From Zoogloea oleivorans (GTDB taxonomy: Bacteria; Pseudomonadota; Gammaproteobacteria; Burkholderiales; Rhodocyclaceae): 64,000 nucleotides of DNA. Location: NCBI RefSeq assembly GCF_008107625.1, contig NZ_SDKK01000001.1, positions 307,857 to 371,856 on the forward strand. The letters are read 5' to 3'. A program made the position numbers and the translations under genes. Position 1 is the first letter of the stretch. Each line of letters starts with the position of its first letter. Below the pieces are notes generated by a model. It was not told the origin of the DNA. It saw only the letters and a list, made by a program, of their open reading frames with translations, and searched no databases. Positions 10,178 through 19,296 of the stretch are shown here, piece by piece.

Positions 10178-11119
10178 TCAACCGATCAGCGTATGCCCCG
10201 CCATGCGTACCAGGATGCCGATTGCTGCGCCGAGGGCGGCGGGCTTCCAGACGTCGGCAACCCGCCGGCCCGCCGAGATCAGCACCGCCACGCCGGGGAT
10301 GTCGAGGGGGTGGATCAGCAGGCCGGCGCTGGCCCCGTTGAGGGTGGCGGCGCTGGCGGTGCCGGCACGCAGCATTTCGTCCATCACGCCCATCATCGCC
10401 GTGCCGCCGGCCAGGTATTTGGTGAGGGTCGGCAGGATCAGGGTCGGGTCGGCACCGATGGCGAGCAGCAGGGGCGAGAGCACGGTGGTGAGGGCGTCCA
10501 GCGCGCCGAGGCGGCGCAGGGCGAGGACCACGGTGAGGGACAGGACCAGCATGGGAATGGCCCCGACGGCAATCTTGAAGGCTTCGGCGCCGGCACGGTT
10601 GATGACGTCGAGAATGCCCTTGGCGCTTTCGGCGACCGGATGCTGGAGGGTTTCGTCGAGGGTGTGCTCGACGGCACTGAGGCTGCGGCCGAAGCCGTAG
10701 TAGGTGGCGGCTGCAGCCACCAGTCCGCCAACCAGTGACCAGCCGAGGACGATGCCAAAGTGCAGGCCCATAGCGGCCATCGGCATGGAGACGTTGGCTT
10801 GGGCCATGGCCATGACCATCGCCAGGGTGGCTGCCAGATGACGGCTGGAGGCGCCGCGCTGGTCCATCATGGCCAGGGTGGCGACCGGGGCGGCGAAGCT
10901 CACGAAGTTGATCTGCAATGCGGCGAAAACGCCGAGGCCGGTGAGTCCGACCGGGCGGAGTGCCGGCGCTAGTCTGGCCACCACCCAGTCGAGCACGCCA
11001 CGGGCTTCGAGCAGGCGCATCAGCGACAGCATGACCACCATCACCGGCAGCAGCACGAAGAAGGACAGTTCGACCGCCGAGCGGCCGGCACGCAGGATTA
11101 CGTCGATCAACAAGTCCAT
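10178..11119 (-). CDS. Nucleoside-recognition (Gate) domain membrane protein
   Basis: A 313-residue polytopic inner-membrane protein with about eight hydrophobic segments. It has two Gate-like halves; NFVSFAAPVATLAMMDQRG and the later LPTLTKYLAGGTAMMG are typical of the nucleoside-recognition/SpmA-SpmB/YjiH family. The transport substrate is not established for most members. It lies on the same strand as lrgA-lrgB upstream (90-bp gap) and the IclR regulator downstream (78-bp gap), so it could be a small export or uptake unit. Function beyond membrane transport is inference. Confidence 0.75.
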   Translation of the reverse strand: MDLLIDVILRAGRSAVELSFFVLLPVMVVMLSLMRLLEARGVLDWVVARLAPALRPVGLTGLGVFAALQINFVSFAAPVATLAMMDQRGASSRHLAATLAMVMAMAQANVSMPMAAMGLHFGIVLGWSLVGGLVAAAATYYGFGRSLSAVEHTLDETLQHPVAESAKGILDVINRAGAEAFKIAVGAIPMLVLSLTVVLALRRLGALDALTTVLSPLLLAIGADPTLILPTLTKYLAGGTAMMGVMDEMLRAGTASAATLNGASAGLLIHPLDIPGVAVLISAGRRVADVWKPAALGAAIGILVRMAGHTLIG

Positions 11120-11209
11120 TGGGAGCGGTGCAGTAAAAAGACGCGACCCCGATTATCGGGGCCGCATGAGGAGGGGACAACTTGAGGGGAACCCTGATTT
11201 ACGTAGCGT

Positions 11210-11947
11210 CTAGCGGAGCAGCGGTGAGAGCATGGGCAGCAGCCAGGGCAGGGTCAGGGCGGTGAACAGGCCATTGAGGCCCATCGCCAGCGCTGCGAAG
11301 GCGCCGGTCTGCTCGTTGATCTGGAAGGCCCGGGCGGTGCCGATGCCGTGGGAGGCCAGGCCCATGGCGAAGCCGATGCTGGCGTCGTCCTTGACGCCAA
11401 GGCGCTTGAGGATGCCGGCCGCGAAGATCGCGCCGAAGATACCGGTGAGGATCACGAATACCGCAGTGAGGGAGGCCAGTCCGCCGAGTCGTTCGGCAAT
11501 CCCCATGGCGATGGGCGTGGTGACGGACTTGGGGGCCAGGGAGGCGACGGTCGGTGCGCTGGCGCCGAGGAGGGCGCCAATGATGTAGGCCGACAGGCCG
11601 GCGGTGAGTGAGCCGACGACGAGGGCGATGAGCAGCGGCCCCCCCATTGCCAGCAGCCGCTTGAGTTGGCCGTGGAGTGGAATGGCCAGCGCTACGGTGG
11701 TCGGACCGAGCAGGAAGTGCACGAACTGGGCGCCGTCGAAGTAGCGCTGGTAGGGGGTGCCGGTGGCCAGCAGCAGGCTGACCAGCACGGTTACCGAGAC
11801 CAGCACCGGGTTGACGGCCGGGTGGCCGCCGGCCTTGCGGTGCAGGGCCATGGCGAGCAGATATACGGCGAGGGTCAGGGTCAGCCACAGCAGTGGCTGC
11901 GCGGTGAGGTAGACCCAGATTTCCGTCATGCTGTCCGGAGGGCTCAT
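11210..11947 (-). CDS. lrgB: LrgB-family membrane protein
   Basis: A 245-residue polytopic membrane protein of the LrgB/CidB/YohK family, linked in Gram-positives to murein hydrolase control and more recently to pyruvate uptake. The conserved block SVTTPIAMGIAERLGG and the distal GLASHGIGTARAFQ are visible. The start ATG (11945-11947) overlaps the lrgA stop by four bases (ATGA), which shows translational coupling. It is the second gene of an lrgA-lrgB pair, with a nucleoside-recognition protein further downstream. Confidence 0.9.
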   Translation of the reverse strand: MSPPDSMTEIWVYLTAQPLLWLTLTLAVYLLAMALHRKAGGHPAVNPVLVSVTVLVSLLLATGTPYQRYFDGAQFVHFLLGPTTVALAIPLHGQLKRLLAMGGPLLIALVVGSLTAGLSAYIIGALLGASAPTVASLAPKSVTTPIAMGIAERLGGLASLTAVFVILTGIFGAIFAAGILKRLGVKDDASIGFAMGLASHGIGTARAFQINEQTGAFAALAMGLNGLFTALTLPWLLPMLSPLLR

Positions 11948-12300
11948 GGCGTTTCTCCCGTTTTCCGGTCGCGGGTCAGAAAATGCAGGGTCAGCCCGGT
12001 GGCTGCGAGGCCCAGCACGGTGCTGGCGACCAGCGCGATGGTGATCGGCCAGGCTTCGTCGACCAGTCGGCCGGCGTGGAGCATGACGCCGGTGCCGGCC
12101 GGCACGAACATCAGGGACAGGTTCTGCAGCAGGGTGCCGGAAGTCTGGCGCAGGGGCTGGCTGGGACCGCGGCGGATGATCAGATACACCAGCAGCAGCG
12201 CCATGCCGATGACCGGACCGGGAACCGGCAGGTGCAGGGCAACGCGCAGGGCTTCGCCGGCGAGCTGGAAGGCGAGGAGGAGGGCAAAGGCGGCGATCAT
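11944..12300 (-). CDS. lrgA: LrgA/CidA-family holin-like protein
   Basis: A 118-residue protein with about four membrane segments and the family motif PVPGPVIGMALLL, followed by NLSLMFVPAGTGVM. LrgA-type proteins are small membrane partners of LrgB. The start at 12300 has GGGGAG a few bases upstream. It overlaps lrgB by four bases. The terminator of the preceding TRAP gene lies just upstream, so transcription of the lrg pair probably starts in the 12301-12340 region. Confidence 0.9.
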   Translation of the reverse strand: MIAAFALLLAFQLAGEALRVALHLPVPGPVIGMALLLVYLIIRRGPSQPLRQTSGTLLQNLSLMFVPAGTGVMLHAGRLVDEAWPITIALVASTVLGLAATGLTLHFLTRDRKTGETP

Positions 12301-12340
12301 TTTCGGGTTCTCCCCGGGGCGGGTGGAATGGAATCCTCCC

Positions 12341-12372
12341 AAATAAAAAGGGGCCGCGCAATGCGCGGCCCC
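12341..12372 (-). terminator. Intrinsic terminator after TRAP binding protein
   Basis: GGGGCCGCGC and GCGCGGCCCC form a 10-bp GC stem with a 3-nt loop. On the minus strand it is followed by TTTTTATTT, and it lies directly below the gene at 12393-13499. Confidence 0.9.
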
Positions 12373-12392
12373 TGTACCCGTCAAGAGGGAGC

Positions 12393-13499
12393 TTATTTCT
12401 TGGCGGCCTTGGCGGAAGCGCTGCGGGCAGCCTGCATGAAGTTGTCGTAGCGGTTTTCTGCCACGGCAAACCACTGCAGTTGGTCGTCGCGGAATTTCTT
12501 CCAGGGTTCGTAGATCTTCTTGAACTTGGGGTTCTTGGCCGCAGTTTCTTCGTACAGTTCGTGGGCTTCCTTGTAGGCGGCAGCCATCACCTCGTTGGGG
12601 AAGGGGCGCAACTGGGTGCCGGAGCCGACCAGCTGCTTGAGGGCGGTCGGGTTCTTGGCGTCGTAGCGCGCTTGCATTTCGGCGTGGGCGTACATGCAGG
12701 CGTCTTCCAGGATGGTCTGGTATTCCTTGGGCAGCGAGGCCCACTGCTTCTGGTTTACGTACAGGGATATCTGCGGGCCACCCTCCCAGAAACCCGGGTA
12801 GTAGTAAAACTTGGCGACCTTGTTGAAGCCGAGCTTCTGGTCATCGTAGGGGCCGATCCATTCGGCCGCGTCGATGGTGCCTTTTTCGAGTGCCGGGTAG
12901 ATGTCGCCACCGGGAATCTGCTGGGGCACCACGCCAAGCCGTGCCAGCACCTGACCCGCAAAGCCGCCGCAGCGGAACTTGAGTCCCTTGAGGTCTTCGA
13001 GGGTCTTGATCTCCTTGCGGAACCAACCGCCCATTTGGGCGCCTGTGTTGCCGCAGGGGATGTTGTAGATGTTGTATTCCTTGAAGAATTCGCGGAACAG
13101 CTCAAGGCCGCCGCCGTTCATCATCCAGGCGGTTTGCTGGCGGCTGTTGAGGCCGAAGGGGATGGCCGTGTCGAGGGCGAAGGTGGGGTCCTTGCCGACG
13201 AAATAGTAGGAACAGGTATGGCCGCATTCGACGGTGCCATCCTTGACGGCATCCATCACGCCCGGGCCGGGGACGATTTCACCCGCTGCGAAGACCTGGA
13301 TCTGGAACTTGCCACCGGTGGCGGCGGCCACGCGCTTGGCCACCAGGTCGGCGCCACCAAAAATGGTATCGAGGCTCTTCGGGAAGCTGGAGGCCAGGCG
13401 CCACTTGATGGTGGGCAGGTCGGCCGCCATGGATGGCGCTGCAACTGCTGCGGCAGCTACGCCGACACCGGCTCGCTTGATGAATGAACGTCGTTCCAC
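12393..13499 (-). CDS. TRAP transporter substrate-binding protein, copy 2
   Basis: A 368-residue periplasmic solute-binding protein of the DctP superfamily, close to the group annotated as mannitol/chloroaromatic or keto-acid binders. The N-terminus has a twin-arginine signal (ERRSFIKRA) and a cleavage region near VAAPSMAADL. Its ligand pocket likely includes the conserved Arg and Trp of FRCGGFAGQVL and the block AAEWIGPYDDQKLGF. It is about 80% identical by eye to the gene immediately upstream on the same strand. No dctQ/dctM membrane genes are next to it. It carries extra cysteines (VECGHTC, RCGGF) that the other copy lacks. Confidence 0.9.
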   Translation of the reverse strand: MERRSFIKRAGVGVAAAAVAAPSMAADLPTIKWRLASSFPKSLDTIFGGADLVAKRVAAATGGKFQIQVFAAGEIVPGPGVMDAVKDGTVECGHTCSYYFVGKDPTFALDTAIPFGLNSRQQTAWMMNGGGLELFREFFKEYNIYNIPCGNTGAQMGGWFRKEIKTLEDLKGLKFRCGGFAGQVLARLGVVPQQIPGGDIYPALEKGTIDAAEWIGPYDDQKLGFNKVAKFYYYPGFWEGGPQISLYVNQKQWASLPKEYQTILEDACMYAHAEMQARYDAKNPTALKQLVGSGTQLRPFPNEVMAAAYKEAHELYEETAAKNPKFKKIYEPWKKFRDDQLQWFAVAENRYDNFMQAARSASAKAAKK

Positions 13500-13611
13500 T
13501 TTGTCTCCTTATTGGAATGGGTACAGATTGTGAGCGGATTATTCATGAGCCCCGCAGCAGTCAATAGTCAGGAAAACCCTATGTTGCCGTGCAGCGTAAA
13601 TTCATCCGGGA

Positions 13612-14706
13612 TCACTTCTTCGTCTTGTGGCGCATGCCCTGCATGAAGTTGTCGAAGCGGTTTTCGGCTACCGCGAACCATTGCAGCTGGTCATCGCGGA
13701 ATTTCTTCCAGGGTTCGTAAATCTTCTTGAACTTCGGATTCTTGGCCGCGGTTTCTTCGTACAGCTCCGTGGCGACCTTGTAGCCGGCGGCCATCATGTC
13801 ATGGGGGAAGGGCCGCAGCTGGGTGCCGGAGCCGATCAACTGCTTGAGGGCGGTCGGGTTCTTGGCGTCGTAGGCGGCCTGCATTTCGGCGTGGGCGTAC
13901 ATGCAGGCATTTTCCAGGATGGTCTGATATTCCTTGGGTAGCGAGGCCCAGTGCCTGGTGTTCACGTAAATGGACAACTGCGGACCACCCTCCCACCAGC
14001 CCGGATAGTAGTAGTACTTGGCAACGCGGTTGAAGCCGAGCTTCTGGTCGTCGTAGGGGCCGATCCATTCAGTGGCATCAATGGTGCCTTTTTCAAGCGC
14101 CGGGTAGATGTCGGCGGGCGGGATCTGCTGGGGCACCACGCCCATCTTGGCAAGCACCTGGCCGGCCAGGCCGCCAACCCGGAACTTGAGGCCCTTGAGG
14201 TCATCAAGGCTCTTGATTTCCTTGCGGAACCAGCCACCCATCTGGGTGCCGGTGTTGCCGCAGGGAATGTTGTAAATGTTGTATTCCTTGAAGAACTCGC
14301 GCATCAGCTCCAGGCCGCCGCCATCGAACATCCAGGCGCTCTGCTGACGGCTGTTGAGGCCGAAGGGCAGCGCCGTGTCGAAGGCCAGGGCCGGATCCTT
14401 GCCGATGTACCAGTAGGACGCAGCATGGCCCATTTCGACGGTGCCGTCCTTGACGGCATCCAGCACGCCGGCAGTCGGGACGATTTCGCCGGCGGCGAAA
14501 AGAGAAATCTGGAATTTGCCGCCGGTGGCCGCCGCGACGCGCTTGGCGACGGTTTCGGTGGCCCCGAAGATGGCGTCGAGGGTTTTCGGGAAGCCCGACG
14601 CCAGGCGCCACTTGATGGTGGGCAGGTCGGCCGCCAGGGCCGGGGCGGCCACGGCTCCGGCGGCAAGGCCGGCACTGGCTTGTTTCAGGAAGGAACGCCG
14701 TTCCAT
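13612..14706 (-). CDS. TRAP transporter substrate-binding protein, copy 1
   Basis: A 364-residue paralogue of the neighbouring gene, with the same twin-arginine signal type (ERRSFLKQA) and the same blocks (DLPTIKWRLAS, YNIYNIPCGNTG, WIGPYDDQKLGF). The pair is separated by 112 bp and is clearly a tandem duplication. It differs at likely pocket positions (EMGHAASYWYIGKDP against ECGHTCSYYFVGKDP), so ligand preference may have diverged. The membrane subunits needed for uptake are not in the window and must be encoded elsewhere. Substrate is probably an organic acid; this is family inference. Confidence 0.9.
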   Translation of the reverse strand: MERRSFLKQASAGLAAGAVAAPALAADLPTIKWRLASGFPKTLDAIFGATETVAKRVAAATGGKFQISLFAAGEIVPTAGVLDAVKDGTVEMGHAASYWYIGKDPALAFDTALPFGLNSRQQSAWMFDGGGLELMREFFKEYNIYNIPCGNTGTQMGGWFRKEIKSLDDLKGLKFRVGGLAGQVLAKMGVVPQQIPPADIYPALEKGTIDATEWIGPYDDQKLGFNRVAKYYYYPGWWEGGPQLSIYVNTRHWASLPKEYQTILENACMYAHAEMQAAYDAKNPTALKQLIGSGTQLRPFPHDMMAAGYKVATELYEETAAKNPKFKKIYEPWKKFRDDQLQWFAVAENRFDNFMQGMRHKTKK

Positions 14707-14747
14707 GATGTGTCCTTTTCTTTTTCGATCTGGGCGAAGGGTAAAAC

Positions 14748-16088
14748 TCAGGCGCCGGCCACGGTCATGCGGTCGACCAGGATCGAGCCGCAGTGCTTGG
14801 AGCCGCGCACCAGCACGTCCGAGCCGACTTCCTGGATGCCCATCAGCATGTCCTTGAGGTTGCCGGCGATGGTGATCTCGTGCACCGGGTACTGGATCCT
14901 GCCGTTCTCGACCCAGAAACCGGCGGCGCCGCGGGAGTAGTCGCCGGTGACGTAATTGACCCCGTGGCCGAGCAGTTCGGTGACCAGCAGGCCGCGATCC
15001 ATCTGCTTGACGAGGCCGTCCAGGTCGTACTGACCGGATTTGACCAGCAGGTTGTGGCTGCCGCCGGCGTTGCCGGTGGTCTGCATGCCCAGCTTGCGCG
15101 CCGAGTAGGTGCTGAGGAAGTAGCCCTGCAGCACGCCGTCGATGATGATTTCGCGGTCTTTGGTGGCCACGCCGTCGTCGTCGAAGGGGCTGCTGGCGAA
15201 GGCTTTGGCCAGGTGCGGGCGTTCGGCGATCTGGATGTGCGGGCGGAAGACGGCCTTGCCGAGGCTGTCCATCAGGAAGGTGGACTTGCGGTACAGGGCG
15301 CCGCCGCTCACCGCATGCACGAAGGCGCCGATCAGGCCGGCAGCCAGCGGCGCTTCGAACAGCACCGGCACTTCGCAGGTGGGGATCTGGCGGGCGCCGA
15401 TGCGGGCGAGGGCACGGCGGGCGGCAAAGGTGCCGATCTCGTCGGCGTCGGCCAGTTCGGCCGGATCGCGCTTGGAGGTGTACCAGTCGTCCCGCTGCAT
15501 GTCGTCGCCTTCACCGGCAATCACCGAGCACGACAGGTAGTGGCGCGAGCTGGCGTAGCCGCCCATGAAGCCCAGGCTGTTGGCCGAAATGAAGTGGGAT
15601 TCCTGCATCGAAATGCTGGCCCCTTCCGAGTTGCGGATCTCCGGGCTCACCGCAAAGGCGGCGCGCTCGCAGCGGCGGGCGATCTCGATGGCTTCTTCGA
15701 CCGGGATGTTCCACGGGTGGTAAAGATCGAAATCGGGGAAGTCAGTGGCCAGCAGTTCCTTGTCCGGCAGGCCGGCGGCCGGGTCGGGGGCGGTGAAGCG
15801 GGCGATCGACACGGCGGCATCGACGGTGGCCTTGAGGGCTTCCTTCGAAAAGTCCGAAGTGCTGGCGTAGCCGCGCTTCTGGCCGTCGTAGATGGTGACG
15901 CCGACGCCCTTGTCGCGGTTGTATTCGATGGTGTCGACCTCATCGCGGCGGACGCTCACGGATTGGCCGAAGCCCTCCGATACATCCACCTCGCAGGCCG
16001 ACGCGCCGCGCTTTTTGGCGAACTTGAGAATGTCGTCGGCAATGGTCTTGAGCTTGTCCTGACTGAAGCTGAAACGGGTGTCGGCCAT
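14748..16088 (-). CDS. pmbA: Metalloprotease PmbA/TldE
   Basis: A 446-residue cytosolic protein of the TldD/TldE(PmbA) family. The heterodimer with TldD processes modified peptides and assists in degrading the CcdA antitoxin in E. coli. TldE itself lacks the zinc site and is the partner subunit. Characteristic stretches include SRHYLSCSVIAGEGDDMQ, SSPFDDDGVATKD, and NYVTGDYSRGAAGFW near the C-terminus. ATG 16088 gives the usual length of about 450; in-frame codons further upstream overlap the darP promoter. It is divergent from darP, the frequent betaproteobacterial arrangement. TldD is not in this window. Confidence 0.93.
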   Translation of the reverse strand: MADTRFSFSQDKLKTIADDILKFAKKRGASACEVDVSEGFGQSVSVRRDEVDTIEYNRDKGVGVTIYDGQKRGYASTSDFSKEALKATVDAAVSIARFTAPDPAAGLPDKELLATDFPDFDLYHPWNIPVEEAIEIARRCERAAFAVSPEIRNSEGASISMQESHFISANSLGFMGGYASSRHYLSCSVIAGEGDDMQRDDWYTSKRDPAELADADEIGTFAARRALARIGARQIPTCEVPVLFEAPLAAGLIGAFVHAVSGGALYRKSTFLMDSLGKAVFRPHIQIAERPHLAKAFASSPFDDDGVATKDREIIIDGVLQGYFLSTYSARKLGMQTTGNAGGSHNLLVKSGQYDLDGLVKQMDRGLLVTELLGHGVNYVTGDYSRGAAGFWVENGRIQYPVHEITIAGNLKDMLMGIQEVGSDVLVRGSKHCGSILVDRMTVAGA

Positions 16089-16118
16089 GGCGTTCCGGGT
16101 TAAGGCTGGGCTAAAGGC

Positions 16119-16124
16119 TATAAT
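16119..16124 (+). promoter_or_regulatory. Probable -10 box for darP-mogA
   Basis: A consensus TATAAT hexamer lies 31 nt before the darP ATG in the pmbA-darP divergent gap. The matching -35 is poor by eye. Confidence 0.4.
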
Positions 16125-16155
16125 CTTAACCGTTTCCCGAGTCTTTCCAGCCCAT

Positions 16156-16716
16156 ATGGCCAAACACAAACACAAGCACGAAGAAGAAGAGTACGCCGGC
16201 CCGAGCAAGTCGCAGCTCAAGCGCGACAGTACAGCCCTGCAGGATCTCGGCCGCGAACTGGCCGAACTCGGCAAGGAGCGGCTGGCCAAGGTGCCTATCG
16301 ACGAAGATCTGCGCGACGCCGTCAAGGACTACCAGCGCTTCACCGCCCACGAAGCCAAGCGCCGCCAGCTGCAGTACATCGGCCGGCTGATGCGCAACGT
16401 CGACCCGGAGCCGGTGCGTGCCGCACTGGACGCCTTCCGCGGCGTGTCGGCGGTCGAGACAGCCCGCATGCACAAGCTTGAAGCCCTGCGCAACCGCCTG
16501 CTCGAAGACGAGAAGACGCTGCACGAGATCGCCGAAAAGCACCCCGGCGTCGATCTGCAGCAGCTGCGCGTCATGCGTCGCAACGCGCTCAAGGAGAAGG
16601 AACTCAACAAGCCGCCGCGGGCTTTCCGCGAACTGTTCCGTGTCCTGCGCGAGCTGGAAACCGGTGGCGTCGACAGCGAAGACTTCGACGATGAGTCCGA
16701 CGAGGCTGAAGAATGA
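16156..16716 (+). CDS. darP: Ribosome maturation protein DarP (YjgA)
   Basis: A 186-residue cytosolic protein of the YjgA family. In E. coli it binds late pre-50S particles and helps peptidyl-transferase-centre maturation. The sequence is highly charged and helical, with blocks SKSQLKRDSTALQDLGREL and RRQLQYIGRLMRNVD that are diagnostic. It has a His/Lys-rich start and an acidic tail. I chose ATG 16156 because the family begins shortly before the SKSQLKR block; the earlier in-frame start overlaps the promoter region. It overlaps mogA by four bases, so the two are translationally coupled. Confidence 0.94.
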   Translation: MAKHKHKHEEEEYAGPSKSQLKRDSTALQDLGRELAELGKERLAKVPIDEDLRDAVKDYQRFTAHEAKRRQLQYIGRLMRNVDPEPVRAALDAFRGVSAVETARMHKLEALRNRLLEDEKTLHEIAEKHPGVDLQQLRVMRRNALKEKELNKPPRAFRELFRVLRELETGGVDSEDFDDESDEAEE

Positions 16717-17300
16717 ACGATGAAGTGGTGATCGGCCTGGTTTCGATCAGCGATCGGGCTTCCGGCGGCGTCTATGAAGACAAGGGCATCCCGGCCTTGC
16801 AGGACTGGCTGGGCAAGGCCCTCGAAACGCCGTTTCGCACCGAAACCCGGCTGATTCCGGACGACCAGGCGAACATCGAGGCAACGCTCGTCGAGCTGTG
16901 TGACGTGGTGGGCTGTGCGCTGGTGCTGACTACCGGCGGCACCGGCCCAGCACCCCGCGACGTGACGCCCGAGGCGACGGTAGCGATTGCCGACAAGGTG
17001 ATGCCGGGCTTTGGCGAGCAGATGCGCCAGATCAGCCTGGCGTTCGTGCCGACGGCGATCCTGTCGCGCCAGGTGGCGGTGATCCGCGGCAAGACGCTGG
17101 TCATCAATCTGCCCGGTCAGCCCAAGGCGATTGCCGAGACGCTGGAAGGCTTGAAGGCTGCCGACGGTACGCAGAAAGTGCCCGGCATCTTTGCCGCGGT
17201 GCCTTACTGCATCGACCTGATCGGCGGGCCGTACATCGAGACGAACGAAACCGTGGCAAAGGCCTTCCGGCCCAAGTCGGCGATCCGGCCGAAGGGCTGA
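16713..17300 (+). CDS. mogA: Molybdopterin adenylyltransferase
   Basis: A 195-residue enzyme that adenylylates molybdopterin before molybdenum insertion in cofactor synthesis. The length equals E. coli MogA. The MoaB/Mog motif TTGGTGPAPRDVTPEA is intact, and NLPGQPKAI lies near the C-terminal third. The start overlaps the darP stop (ATGA). The molybdoenzyme MsrP is encoded 1.7 kb away on the other strand, a plausible local client, though MogA serves all molybdoenzymes. A terminator follows at 17330. Confidence 0.93.
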   Translation: MNDEVVIGLVSISDRASGGVYEDKGIPALQDWLGKALETPFRTETRLIPDDQANIEATLVELCDVVGCALVLTTGGTGPAPRDVTPEATVAIADKVMPGFGEQMRQISLAFVPTAILSRQVAVIRGKTLVINLPGQPKAIAETLEGLKAADGTQKVPGIFAAVPYCIDLIGGPYIETNETVAKAFRPKSAIRPKG

Positions 17301-17329
17301 GCTTTTTCCTGGCTGGGTCGAGGCACCAG

Positions 17330-17375
17330 AAGCCTGCACGCACCGAGTTTCAGGCTCGGTGAGTGCAGGCTTTTT
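17330..17375 (+). terminator. Intrinsic terminator after mogA
   Basis: AGCCTGCAC pairs with GTGCAGGCT, with an inner CACCGAG/CTCGGTG stem, and is followed by five T. It lies 30 nt past the mogA stop. Confidence 0.85.
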
Positions 17376-17402
17376 GCTTTGGTGGCGTGGCCGGCGGAGG
17401 TC

Positions 17403-18071
17403 TTACTTGGCGAAGATCTTGATGACCTTGCCTTCAAATCTCGGCTGCTGCAGGTAGCTACCGGCCAGCTGCTTTCTGCGCTCCAGCTCCCGCCACCAGG
17501 CCCGCAGGCCGAGCAGCACGGCAAGGATCACCGAGTAGATCAGCGGTTCGGTCACATCCTTTTTGACCAGCCACCAGAAGTGGATGCAGCCGAGCATGGC
17601 GATGGGGTAGATTGCCCGGTGCAGGCTTTGCCAGCGGCGGCCGCCGAGCTTGCGGATGGCGAAATTGCTGGAGGTGAGGGCCAGCGGCGTCATTAGTACC
17701 AGCGCGGCGAAGCCGACGGTGATGAAGGGGCGCTTGAGGATGTCCTTGGCGATGGCCTGCCAGTCGAAGAACTGGTCGAGCCACAGGTAGGTGGACAGGT
17801 GGGCGGCCCCGTAGGCGAAGGCGAACAGGCCGAGCATGCGGCGCAGGCGCACGACCCAGTGCCAGCCGCTGTACTTGCGCAGGGGCGTCACGCAGAGGGT
17901 GATGAGCAGAAAGCGCAGGGTCCATTCGCCGGTGTTGCGGGTGATGGCCTCGATGGGATTGGCGCCGAGGCTGTCCATCTCGAAGCTGCGCCACAGCAGA
18001 AAGGCGGGAATCAGGCAGAGCGCAAACAGGACTGTCTTGATGGTGGCAAGTTGGGAATTGCTGGGAGTCAT
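17403..18071 (-). CDS. msrQ: Heme-binding subunit of MsrPQ, MsrQ
   Basis: A 222-residue inner-membrane protein with about six membrane segments, of the ferric-reductase-like YedZ/MsrQ family. It takes electrons from the quinone pool or flavin reductase and passes them to periplasmic MsrP for repair of oxidised methionines. Conserved features are GANPIEAITRNTGEW, RRMLGLFAFAYGAAH with a heme-ligand His, and SLHRAIYPIAMLGCIHFWW with further His. It follows msrP by 21 bp on the same strand and is the usual operon partner. It is slightly longer than E. coli MsrQ, with a basic C-terminal tail. Confidence 0.93.
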   Translation of the reverse strand: MTPSNSQLATIKTVLFALCLIPAFLLWRSFEMDSLGANPIEAITRNTGEWTLRFLLITLCVTPLRKYSGWHWVVRLRRMLGLFAFAYGAAHLSTYLWLDQFFDWQAIAKDILKRPFITVGFAALVLMTPLALTSSNFAIRKLGGRRWQSLHRAIYPIAMLGCIHFWWLVKKDVTEPLIYSVILAVLLGLRAWWRELERRKQLAGSYLQQPRFEGKVIKIFAK

Positions 18072-18092
18072 GGCTTGGTCTTGCTATGCAGG

Positions 18093-19022
18093 TCAGAAGT
18101 AGCGGCGCAGGTCCATGCCGGAGTACATGGAGGCGACCTGGTCAGCGTAGCCGTTGAACATCAGGGTCTTGCGCTTGGTGAATTCGCCGATGCGCCGCTC
18201 GGTGGCCTGGCTCCAGCGCGGGTGGTCGACTTCGGGGTTTACGTTGGCGTAGAAGCCGTATTCCGACGGTCCGGCCTTCATCCAGGCGGTGCTCGGCTGC
18301 TTTTCCAGCAGGCGGATCGCCACCAGCGACTTGGCGCCCTTGAAGCCGTATTTCCAGGGCACCACCAGACGTACCGGCGCGCCATTCTGGACCGGCAGGA
18401 CTTCGCCGTACAGGCCTACGGCCAGGATGGTCAGCGGGTTGCGGGCTTCGTCGAGGCGCAGGCCTTCGTTGTAGGGCCAGTCGAGCACGCCGCGGGTCAT
18501 GGTGGCCTTGTCGTAGTGGGAGATGAATTCGACGTACTTGGCGCTGCCTTGCGGGTCGGCCAGCTTGAGCAGGCTGGCCAGCGGAATGCCGACCCACGGG
18601 ATGACCATCGACCAGCCCTCGACGCAACGCATGCGATAGATGCGCTCTTCGAGCGGAACGAGCTTGAGGAGTTGCTCGATACCGATGGTCTGGGGCTTGT
18701 TCACCAGGCCTTCGATACGCAGCGTCCACGGGGCGGGCTTGAGGCGGTGGGTGTTCTGGGCCGGGTCTTCCTTGTCGGTGCCCAGTTCGTAGAAATTGTT
18801 GTAGGTGGTCACCGCCTTGTAGGGCGTCTGGCTTTCGCCGATGCTCAAGGGGCTTTTGATGAGTGGGCCGAGGCTTTGACCGGCTGCGTGGGCGAGGCCG
18901 GCCGGCAGGGCGCCAGCGAGGGCCAGCGTCCCGGCCTGGGCAAGAAAGCGGCGGCGTTCCAGGTACACCGCGGAATCGGTGATTTCCGACGGGAGTATGT
19001 CGGCGGGATGGCGGATAAGCAT
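18093..19022 (-). CDS. msrP: Protein-methionine-sulfoxide reductase MsrP
   Basis: A 309-residue molybdopterin enzyme exported by the Tat pathway; the signal motif [10 protein letters not shown] is at residues 22-31. It reduces methionine sulfoxide in periplasmic proteins. The molybdenum-ligand cysteine is C133 in MRCVEGW, followed by the conserved [10 protein letters not shown]. Further blocks [14 protein letters not shown] and [15 protein letters not shown] match the SUOX-fold domain. It is the first gene of msrPQ and is divergent from surE. The cofactor needs MogA, which is encoded nearby. Confidence 0.94.
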   Translation of the reverse strand: MLIRHPADILPSEITDSAVYLERRRFLAQAGTLALAGALPAGLAHAAGQSLGPLIKSPLSIGESQTPYKAVTTYNNFYELGTDKEDPAQNTHRLKPAPWTLRIEGLVNKPQTIGIEQLLKLVPLEERIYRMRCVEGWSMVIPWVGIPLASLLKLADPQGSAKYVEFISHYDKATMTRGVLDWPYNEGLRLDEARNPLTILAVGLYGEVLPVQNGAPVRLVVPWKYGFKGAKSLVAIRLLEKQPSTAWMKAGPSEYGFYANVNPEVDHPRWSQATERRIGEFTKRKTLMFNGYADQVASMYSGMDLRRYF

Positions 19023-19296
19023 GATGGTTTTTCCTGGAAAGCGTTGTCTGCAAGGGTAGACGGGGTAGCTTCACAAAAATTACAGATTCACCCGATTATT
19101 TTTTGTGCCCGGTCGGGGCGCGGCAAGCGGCGGCTAGCATCGGGCCGTTTGCGCCTAGCTGCAGGGAAGCCGACTCTGCTAAACTCGGTCCCTATTCGTG
19201 GTGTTTCGCACGCTGTCGTTGTATCGGGCCCTGCCCGCGCCAAACGGGCGTTTCGCGATTCCGCATCCCATTCGAGAAAGCCTGTTCCGGTTCCCA

